This document shows positions 1 through 5,883 of a DNA stretch of 11,568 nt, one piece after another. The stretch's first letter is position 1. Every line of letters begins with the position of its first letter. Origin of the DNA: Dehalococcoidia bacterium UBA6808 (lineage in GTDB: Bacteria; Chloroflexota; Dehalococcoidia; GIF9; UBA5629); NCBI GenBank assembly GCA_002452695.1, contig DKFA01000030.1:1-11568 (forward strand), read 5' to 3'. The translations under genes and the position numbers were made by a program. The notes beneath the pieces were generated by a model. It was not told the origin of the DNA. It saw only the letters and a list, made by a program, of their open reading frames with translations, and ran no database searches.

Positions 1-74
1 GTGTTACAATAGAGCGCTTCTGATTCACCAGTGCAAAATATTCAAATTCTGAGAGAGAAATCTGGAGATCCAAC
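1..74. other. upstream flank, no gene supported
   Basis: All three plus-strand frames carry a stop codon in this stretch (TAG at 10-12, TGA at 24-26 and at 50-52), so at most the tail of an upstream gene could lie here. A weak ribosome-binding site (GGAGA near 63-67) serves the ATG at 75. I see no convincing promoter. A partner beta subunit for the following gene could lie further upstream, outside the window. Confidence 0.4.
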
Positions 75-1532
75 ATGACTGAATTTAACAGATTTTTTGA
101 GCCGGCGTCGGTCGCTTTCCTGGGGGCTTCCAGCGACGCGAGAAAGTGGGGGTTTCGTATCCTGTTTAATATCATAACTGGTGGCTTCGCAGGTAAGCTT
201 TACCCGGTCAATCCCCGTGGCGGCCGGATTAACGATCTGGACGTTTATAGAAATGTTGCTGAAATACCAGAGGTGCCCGACATGGCTGTCATAGTGGTGC
301 CTCCAGGAGGTATTTTACAGGCGGTTCGTGAATGCGGACAGAAGGGCATCAGGGCCGTTGTTGTCATTACTGCGGGTTTTGCTGAAGCGAGCGGAGAAGG
401 AGCCGCGCTGCAGAAAGAGCTGGTCGAACTTGCGCACTCTTTCGGCATGCGGTTGATAGGCCCCAACTGCTTTGGCCTGATGAGCACACCCGTCAAGCTC
501 TATGCCCAGATGCCCACCGCCTTTCCGCCGCCCGGGCCAATCGCCGTTGTTTCTCAGAGTGGAAATATCGGTTTTACCATCGCGCAAAATGCTATGAATA
601 TGGATTTCGGCTGCAGCCGCGTGATCAGTACGGGCAATGAGGCCGACCTGCATGCGGAAGATTTTATAGAGTACCTGGCGGGCGACGACCAGACCAGGGT
701 GATCATGAGCTATGTTGAAGGCTTCAAGGATGGTCGCCGTTTTTTTGAGATAGCTTCGCAGGTCAGCCTGCAGAAGCCGATAGTCATGATTAAGGTCGGT
801 GAGACCGAGGCGGGAGCCTCAGCGGCCCGGTCGCATACGGCTTCTCTTTCAGGTATGGATGCTGTTTTCGACGGCGTCAGCAGGCAGGCCGGCATTATTC
901 GTGTTTACAATCTGCAGCAACTGATGAATGTGGGCTACGGTTTCCTCTGTCATCCTCTGCCCAGAGGCAATAAGGTTGGTATTGTTACCTTGGGTGGGGG
1001 ATGGGGAGTGCTGGCTGCTGACGCCTGCGCCAAGTTGGGGCTGGATGTGGTCAGGCTGCCGGACGAAATGATCAAAGAAATGGATTCGTTCTTGCCCGGC
1101 TGGTGGAGCCGTAACAACCCTGTTGACCTGGTAGCGGGAGCGCCGCCGGGATCCTTTGAGAGAGTGATCGAAATACTGGCTAAGTATGATCGGATCGACG
1201 CTGTTATTGCGCTCGGTCTGCCGGGGCCGGACTCTATATGGGAAGCCGCCTATTCAACCGGAGAAAACAGGGAAGAAAAACTAAAGACTGCCATCGTAGA
1301 TATAACGGATGCTTTTAGAAAGGCCAAGGAAAACGCTGAAAAGTACGGCAAGCCGGTTATCTTCTCTGCAGGGTTTCCGTCACCCGGGGGCGATACAAGC
1401 TTTGAGCACAGGGCCAGGCGCGCGCTATCCCGGCAGAATATGGTCTGCTACAGTTTGCCGGATGAAACAGCCCTGGTGCTCAGTTCGATGGTCAGATATA
1501 GCAGATACCTGCAATCACGCAGTCAACGGTAG
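75..1532 (+). CDS. acyl-CoA synthetase (ADP-forming) alpha-type, CoA-binding protein
   Basis: A 485-residue cytosolic protein of the ADP-forming acetyl/acyl-CoA synthetase (succinyl-CoA ligase-like) family. This family interconverts acyl-CoA, ADP and phosphate with the free acid, CoA and ATP. Residues 10-135 form a Rossmann-type CoA-binding domain (VAFLGASSD at 13-21, YPVNPRGG at 43-50, GPNCFG at 129-134). Residues 155-290 form the first ligase-like domain, with VVSQSGNIG at 158-166. The segment ARSHTASLSG at 251-260 holds His254, at the position of the phosphorylated catalytic histidine of the family. Residues 300-480 form a second ligase-like domain (GGGWGVLAAD near 310). The length matches a stand-alone alpha subunit (about 450-480 aa). 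No ATP-grasp beta subunit is present in the window, so the partner must be encoded elsewhere, possibly upstream. The ATG has a modest GGAGA site 8 bases upstream. The gene ends 6 bp from a convergent gene with no visible terminator. Substrate acid unknown. Confidence 0.85.
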   Translation: MTEFNRFFEPASVAFLGASSDARKWGFRILFNIITGGFAGKLYPVNPRGGRINDLDVYRNVAEIPEVPDMAVIVVPPGGILQAVRECGQKGIRAVVVITAGFAEASGEGAALQKELVELAHSFGMRLIGPNCFGLMSTPVKLYAQMPTAFPPPGPIAVVSQSGNIGFTIAQNAMNMDFGCSRVISTGNEADLHAEDFIEYLAGDDQTRVIMSYVEGFKDGRRFFEIASQVSLQKPIVMIKVGETEAGASAARSHTASLSGMDAVFDGVSRQAGIIRVYNLQQLMNVGYGFLCHPLPRGNKVGIVTLGGGWGVLAADACAKLGLDVVRLPDEMIKEMDSFLPGWWSRNNPVDLVAGAPPGSFERVIEILAKYDRIDAVIALGLPGPDSIWEAAYSTGENREEKLKTAIVDITDAFRKAKENAEKYGKPVIFSAGFPSPGGDTSFEHRARRALSRQNMVCYSLPDETALVLSSMVRYSRYLQSRSQR

Positions 1533-1538
1533 ATACAG

Positions 1539-1976
1539 TTACTTGATCTGCTTATTGGTTAGAAGGTCGTAGTTCTTGTCGCAAATAGCTGTGACGATCC
1601 TGCAGCCCTGAATGGTCACCTGCACCGAATGTTCCGTGATCGCTTCCGCCAGGACCTGGTCCGACCTGTCGCCGTAACCTGGATGCCTGCATTTGAACAG
1701 GTAGGTCAACTGCCAGGTCTGGCCGTTGTCGGGTGTTTCCGCCTTTATTTTCTTGATGCTGTCAGCGATACCATCGAATGTGTAGGTGGGGGTGTTTTTG
1801 ATGAATTGCTCTGTCAGCGCAATAGCCTGTTCCTGTTTGCAGGTTACCGTCCGGGCTGGCGGCTTGAGGAATGTCGTTTTGTTGATCGAGATAAGGACGG
1901 TCACGAAGATGGCTGTGACCAGGAAGATGCTGACGAAGGCCAGGATAAAGGCTGCCTTCAGGTACCTGCTATCCAT
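1539..1976 (-). CDS. small membrane-anchored exported protein, function unknown
   Basis: A 145-residue protein with one hydrophobic helix at residues 8-30 acting as an uncleaved anchor, followed by an outward-facing domain of about 110 residues. Four cysteines (46, 96, 125, 132) could form disulfides. The stretch around CRHPGYGDRSDQVLAEAIT (96-114), followed by a strand-rich end with a C-terminal YDLLT, looks like short uncharacterised proteins I recall from Dehalococcoidia; that is recollection, not a search. The PepSY-like 'protein self-regulation' ending is suggestive only. The start ATG has no Shine-Dalgarno but sits 11 bases after a near-consensus -10 box, so the mRNA may be almost leaderless. 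The stop is 6 bp from the stop of the convergent synthetase gene. Confidence 0.7.
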   Translation of the reverse strand: MDSRYLKAAFILAFVSIFLVTAIFVTVLISINKTTFLKPPARTVTCKQEQAIALTEQFIKNTPTYTFDGIADSIKKIKAETPDNGQTWQLTYLFKCRHPGYGDRSDQVLAEAITEHSVQVTIQGCRIVTAICDKNYDLLTNKQIK

Positions 1977-1987
1977 AATGCATATTC

Positions 1988-2016
1988 ATTATAGATTGAT
2001 GGCGTTATGATGGCAA
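1988..2016 (-). promoter_or_regulatory. sigma70-type promoter of the 145-aa membrane protein gene
   Basis: On the minus strand, TTGCCA (2016-2011) is followed by a 17-base spacer and TATAAT (1993-1988). The initiation codon at 1976 lies only 11 bases past the -10 box. A start point 6-8 bases after the -10 would leave a leader of roughly 4-5 bases, too short for a ribosome-binding site, and none is visible. Confidence 0.65.
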
Positions 2017-2132
2017 CGTATTACTATAGCATTGCAGCCATCAATAATCCGCCGCACAAGGACAGGATTTGGATGGTCATCGATTTGACCCCAGACAGGA
2101 TACTATCGGCTAAAACCGGTTGAAATGGGAGT

Positions 2133-2221
2133 TGGCGGAGGGGGCGGGATTCGAACCCGCGTTAGCACGGGGCTAAAACGGTTTTCAAGACCGTCACCAT
2201 CGGCCGCTCGGTCACCCCTCC
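2133..2221 (-). tRNA. tRNA-Ser(UGA)
   Basis: The minus strand gives a full class II tRNA. The 7-bp acceptor GGAGGGG pairs with CCCCTCC. The D-arm contains GAGCGGCC, the anticodon stem is ACGGT/ACCGT, and the seven-base loop CTTGAAA places anticodon TGA at 2187-2185. A long variable arm (GCCCCGTGC region) and the T-arm GCGGGTTCGAATCCCGC follow. The discriminator G is at 2136 and the encoded CCA at 2135-2133. The long variable arm and the UGA anticodon identify serine. Confidence 0.97.
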
Positions 2222-2246
2222 ATTTTCCAACCGCTTCAGACCGTTT

Positions 2247-2275
2247 ATTATAGTTATCGCTGAAAGCCTCGTCAA
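2247..2275 (-). promoter_or_regulatory. promoter of tRNA-Ser
   Basis: On the minus strand, TTGACG (2275-2270), a spacer of exactly 17 bases and TATAAT (2252-2247) precede the tRNA by about 25 bases. That leaves a leader of about 18 bases for 5' processing. This is a near-perfect housekeeping promoter. Confidence 0.8.
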
Positions 2276-2346
2276 AGCTCTTGGTTGCCCCAGCCGTTCC
2301 CGCACTTTTCTGGGTGTACTGCCTGCCTGAGCATTAGTGAGGCATG

Positions 2347-2389
2347 GATAATGTCTGGCAGGAGCAGATAATTGAGTGCCAGACATATC
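2347..2389. repeat. strong inverted repeat between tRNA-Ser and chemoreceptor gene
   Basis: ATGTCTGGCA at 2351-2360 is a perfect 10-bp inverted match to TGCCAGACAT at 2377-2386. Allowing one bulged A, the stem extends to 13 bp (GAT/ATC outside). The loop is 16 bases. No T-tract follows on either strand, so it does not look like an intrinsic terminator. An operator site or RNA stem upstream of the chemoreceptor promoter is possible. Apart from the two promoters listed, I see nothing else in the interval 2222-2521. Confidence 0.55.
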
Positions 2390-2457
2390 GTAAAGGCATA
2401 AGGTGATGATAATCGTAATGATAGCCAAATGGGTCAAAATATCGATACTTTGTTATC

Positions 2458-2486
2458 TTGTTTGCAGGAAATGTGCGTGTGATAAT
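2458..2486 (+). promoter_or_regulatory. candidate promoter of the chemoreceptor gene
   Basis: TTGTTT (2458-2463), a 17-base spacer and GATAAT (2481-2486) lie 35 bases ahead of the GTG start. The ribosome-binding site AGGAGAT is at 2508-2513. The match is good but not unique in this AT-rich stretch. Confidence 0.45.
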
Positions 2487-2521
2487 TGTTTTAGTTATAG
2501 TATCAAAAGGAGATGTAGCGG

Positions 2522-4642
2522 GTGATTTCAATTAATTCTTTGGTAAAAAAACAATCTGACAATGGTCATGCCACAGCCATCAACAGTACAATTACTAAGA
2601 AGACAACAAATGCCCCCGGTTCGCTCAAAAAGAAGGGGAGAGGAGCGATGGGGGATTTAGATTACATGAATGTATTGCCCATTCCGACGTTGAGTATTGA
2701 CCGGGACTTCAATATCCAGTATATGAATTCGGCCTGTGCGCAAATTGCTTCAACCCCAGAAATGCTCTGCATCGGGGTGAAGTGCGCCGATATGGTTAAA
2801 GCTGAATGCTGCAACACACAGGCTTGCCCGGCAGCAGGTGTCTTTCGAGACGGTAAAACACATGATATTGAAATGCTGCTCAATACTGCAACCGGCGAAC
2901 ATCTTTACTGCTGTCATGCGGTTGCTGTGCGCAATGATGCCGGGGAGGTTATTGGAGCACTTGAGTATTTTTTAGATTTGCAGAAAGACCTTCAGTTCAA
3001 GCAGAGCCTGGATTTACTTGACAAACAAATATACACGATGGGAGAAGCTGATAAAAGAATTGATACTGAGAAGTTGGAAGGAACGCGGAAATACATCGGC
3101 GAATATATTAATAGGTGTTACGACTTTTTCCTTAATATACGGACACGTGAGACAGAATATTTCAAGAGAATTGGCAGGGGTGAGAGGAATATAGCTACGC
3201 GGGAAGGTACCGGTATTGGTGTCTGGAAAGAGCATAGAGAGGGATTTAATTCCTCTATTATCGCTTTGAATCAGCTAATAGGCGAAGTTGATAAATTGAT
3301 CGCAGCGGCGAATGACGGAAACTTGAGTGTCAGGGGTGATGCTACAGGGTTACAGGGGGTGTGGGCTGATACCATTAATGGATTTAACTATGTGTTGGAT
3401 TCAGTAGTTACGCCTGTCAATGAAGTTTCAGATGTATTGACCAAATTTGCCAGCGGTGACCTGCGATGCAAGGTAACCGGAGACTTTAAAGGTGACCTCA
3501 TCGGGTTAAAGGAAGCAGCCAATCAGGCTATAGAGAATAACCTGCAGACGATGGTCAGGTTGCGGGATGTGGCCAAGTTGCTTACCGAATCGGCAGATGA
3601 CCTTTCAAAGGCAACGGGTCAAGCCGGGCAAGCTACAAGTCAGATTGCCAATGCCACCCAGCAGGTGGCCAAGGGCGCGGCGGATCAGGCAAATTCGATG
3701 CAGGAGACCATCAGGATGCTTGACCAGCTGGCGCGTGCAGTAGACCAGATTGCCAAAGGTGCGCAGGAACAGTCCAAGATGATTGAGAAGAATGTGGCTA
3801 TGGTCCACCAGGTTTCTTCTGCAATTAAAGAGGTCTCGACAAATGCAGAACAGGCTATGCTAAGTACCAAAGCTGCATCAGATACTGCAGACAATGGTGC
3901 GGAGATGGTGCAGAAAACCATCAAGGGAATGGAAGTTATAAAGGAAACAATCGATGCCGCATCTGCAAAGATGGGGGATTTGGGTACGAGGTCACGTGAA
4001 ATAGGCAAAATTGTGGCAACTATCAATGATATTGCTGATCAGACCAACCTTTTGGCTTTGAATGCTGCAATTGAAGCAGCCAGGGCTGGCGAACAGGGGA
4101 GAGGGTTTGCCGTGGTAGCAGATGAGGTCAGGAAGCTTGCTGAACGGTCTTCCTCATCTACAAAAGAGATTGCTGAACTGATTAGCGCTATCCAGGCTGT
4201 TGTGGCTGAGGCTATGACAGCTATGGAGAAAGGGACCAACCAGGTTGCCGGTGGATATGATCAGGCCACTAAAACAGGTGGAGCGCTCGAAGAGATACTG
4301 ACAAGGTCTCGTGAAATGGCTGAGAAAGTACTTGTTATTTCTGGCGCTACGAAGGAGCTTGCTCAGACAAGCACTGAAATGGTAAAGCTGAGCGACAGTA
4401 TTAGCGCAGTTGTTGAACAGAACACTGCTGCTACGGAAGAGATGTCGGCAACCGCCAGGCAGATTGCCAAGTCGATCGAGTCCGTGGCCGGTATTGCCGA
4501 GCAGAATAGCGCTGCGACACAAGAGGTGTCCGCATCAGCAGAGGAGATCAGCGCGCAGATGGCCCAGGTCTCTGAATCAAGCGACATGATGATAAGGATA
4601 TCAGAGGAGTTAAAGAAGCAACTGGCGAGTCAAAAATTATGA
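2522..4642 (+). CDS. soluble methyl-accepting chemotaxis protein with PAS and HAMP-like domains
   Basis: A 706-residue chemoreceptor without a transmembrane segment, so it should act in the cytoplasm. It would signal to CheA/CheW, which are not in this window. Residues 1-42 are a basic, low-complexity extension. Residues 45-155 form a PAS sensor domain with eight cysteines (72, 83, 88, 96, 97, 102, 130, 131). Residues 160-245 are a linker. Residues 245-350 hold one or two HAMP-like units (NLSV at 267-270, SGDLRCKVTGDFKGD at 311-325). Residues 355-700 are the coiled-coil signalling domain, with the invariant hairpin tip from about 503 to 543 (DQTNLLALNAAIEAARAGEQ, then GRGFAVVADEVRKLAER). No C-terminal CheR-tether pentapeptide is seen. 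The GTG at 2522 has AGGAGAT 8 bases upstream. An ATG at 2648, just before the PAS domain, has GGGGAGAGGAG ahead of it and may be an alternative start. The ligand is unknown; the cysteines could bind metal, heme or a redox centre. Confidence 0.92.
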   Translation: MISINSLVKKQSDNGHATAINSTITKKTTNAPGSLKKKGRGAMGDLDYMNVLPIPTLSIDRDFNIQYMNSACAQIASTPEMLCIGVKCADMVKAECCNTQACPAAGVFRDGKTHDIEMLLNTATGEHLYCCHAVAVRNDAGEVIGALEYFLDLQKDLQFKQSLDLLDKQIYTMGEADKRIDTEKLEGTRKYIGEYINRCYDFFLNIRTRETEYFKRIGRGERNIATREGTGIGVWKEHREGFNSSIIALNQLIGEVDKLIAAANDGNLSVRGDATGLQGVWADTINGFNYVLDSVVTPVNEVSDVLTKFASGDLRCKVTGDFKGDLIGLKEAANQAIENNLQTMVRLRDVAKLLTESADDLSKATGQAGQATSQIANATQQVAKGAADQANSMQETIRMLDQLARAVDQIAKGAQEQSKMIEKNVAMVHQVSSAIKEVSTNAEQAMLSTKAASDTADNGAEMVQKTIKGMEVIKETIDAASAKMGDLGTRSREIGKIVATINDIADQTNLLALNAAIEAARAGEQGRGFAVVADEVRKLAERSSSSTKEIAELISAIQAVVAEAMTAMEKGTNQVAGGYDQATKTGGALEEILTRSREMAEKVLVISGATKELAQTSTEMVKLSDSISAVVEQNTAATEEMSATARQIAKSIESVAGIAEQNSAATQEVSASAEEISAQMAQVSESSDMMIRISEELKKQLASQKL

Positions 4643-4932
4643 GCGACCAGGCGGTGAAATCTGCCTCAGCTACCGGACGGCTAATGAGCGGACCGGGATT
4701 CACAGGTGTTGTCCAGGATTTTCAGGGATGAAGCACGAATAAGAGGCCAACGGACAGGGACCGATTCATTCGTAAAATGAAGCCTTGGTTTAAATAATGG
4801 TGAATTTCAAGACCGTCACCATCGCCGCTGGGTCACCCCTCCAGGCTGGTTTATGAAGCCGTTGCACTTCTTCAGTTGAAGCTGATGAAGGTGGGAGGAC
4901 GCGTTGTGCGCCATGCCCAGCAGATTGTCTTC
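4643..4932. other. convergent intergenic region, no gene
   Basis: This stretch between the chemoreceptor (plus) and the lipoprotein gene (minus) holds no supported gene. It contains a weak 6-bp stem (AGGCGG/CTGCCT, about 4648-4665) without a T-tract and the tRNA-Ser fragment listed separately. No clear terminator for either gene is visible. Confidence 0.5.
4805..4843 (-). pseudogene. degenerate copy of the 5' half of tRNA-Ser
   Basis: This 39-base stretch matches 2183-2222 with one missing base and one substitution. It runs from just outside the acceptor 5' end (GGAGGGGTGACC) to exactly the last base of the anticodon loop (CTTGAAA). It has no 3' half (no variable arm, T-arm or CCA), so it cannot be functional. 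It lies in the same orientation as the complete gene, about 2.6 kb away, with the chemoreceptor gene between them. Confidence 0.85.
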
Positions 4933-5799
4933 CTATTCAATTGATAGAAAACCTTCACTGAGTACACGCTGCTGTCCTTCCTTACTGAGGCAGTATTCAA
5001 TGAAATCCCTGGCCAGGCCCCCGGCCGGACCGCGTGTCACCATATACAAAGGGATAACATATGGATAATTGCCGCTTTTTACATTTAGCGCTATTGGAGG
5101 CACATCGTTAATATTGAGCGCTTTAACGTAGTTTCTCAGCGTGCCGAACGGAATCAGGCCAATAGCGGCAGGATCTTCGCCAACCTTGAACCTGACATTT
5201 TCGTAAGCTGTCCAGTTATCCGCCACGCATTCAATAGCCTGTTCTGTCAGCGCTTCACCGCGCAATATCAGCGATTGTGGCGTATCCAACCTGGCGCTGT
5301 TATTGAGAGCCGAATCGCCGATTTCAGTCGCCATAACGTGGATTTTCCCACCATGACCGCCCAGAGAGCTCCAATCAGTTATTTTGCCAGTATAGATATC
5401 TCTGACCTGTTCTGAACGAAGACCGTTAATGGTTTGTGAGGGATGGACTATTACTGCCACCCCGTCCCGGGCCAGCTTATATACGGTGAAAATCCGCTGT
5501 TCTCCCATTTTAAGCTCCCTGGATATTGTAGCTATATCTATACTGCCGTCCGAGCAGTATTGACTGCCGGTATCTGAGCCTACCCCGTCAACAGCGATCT
5601 TGACGCTGGGATATCTCAAGTTGAAGCCCTGTACAAGTGATTTGACAACGGGCTTCATCAAGCTCGATCCGTTAATAGTAAGGTCAATCGGGGTACCCTT
5701 GGCAGATAACGCTTTAGGCGGCGTGCATCCTGTGACTATTGCTGACGCAATCATCAGTGTCAGAATGAATAGTATTGGACCGTTTCTTCCTGTAATCAT
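4933..5799 (-). CDS. PstS-like substrate-binding lipoprotein with altered ligand site
   Basis: A 288-residue exported lipoprotein of the PstS/PBP-like type II family. Residues 6-25 are a lipoprotein signal with lipobox IVTGC, so Cys25 should be lipidated and anchor it outside the membrane. The family pattern is clear: NGSSLMKPVVKSL (43-55), GVGSDTGSQYCSDGSIDIA (72-90), SRELK (93-97), DGVAVIVHP (112-120), IYTGKITDW (135-143). However, the Arg-x-x-GSGT phosphate site of PstS is replaced by a segment around TEIGDSALNN (158-167), so phosphate binding in the usual way is doubtful. No pstCAB permease genes are nearby. The ATG has AAGGAA about 12 bases upstream, a weak site. The gene lies 84 bp downstream of the cohesin/dockerin protein gene on the same strand and may be co-transcribed with it. 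Alternatives: a sensor or a binding protein for another anion. Confidence 0.85.
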   Translation of the reverse strand: MITGRNGPILFILTLMIASAIVTGCTPPKALSAKGTPIDLTINGSSLMKPVVKSLVQGFNLRYPSVKIAVDGVGSDTGSQYCSDGSIDIATISRELKMGEQRIFTVYKLARDGVAVIVHPSQTINGLRSEQVRDIYTGKITDWSSLGGHGGKIHVMATEIGDSALNNSARLDTPQSLILRGEALTEQAIECVADNWTAYENVRFKVGEDPAAIGLIPFGTLRNYVKALNINDVPPIALNVKSGNYPYVIPLYMVTRGPAGGLARDFIEYCLSKEGQQRVLSEGFLSIE

Positions 5800-5883
5800 A
5801 TTGCCTGATGTTCCTTGTTGAATTATTTAAAGTATTATCTCACTATACAGTTAACGCCGGCGTACGAATGCAATAACGAATTG

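Noticed and set aside
1629..2010. Plus-strand frames of 121 and 74 codons opposite the 145-aa gene
   Set aside because: The minus-strand gene has a membrane anchor, a plausible exported domain and a near-consensus promoter. The plus-strand frames have none of these.
2109..2127. GGCTAAAACCGGTTGAAAT as a second tRNA-derived repeat
   Set aside because: It resembles the variable-arm/anticodon side of the adjacent tRNA for about 10 bases only, too short to separate from chance.
3605..4587. Minus-strand frames up to 122 codons inside the chemoreceptor gene
   Set aside because: They lie wholly opposite the conserved signalling domain and reflect its heptad-repeat codon pattern.
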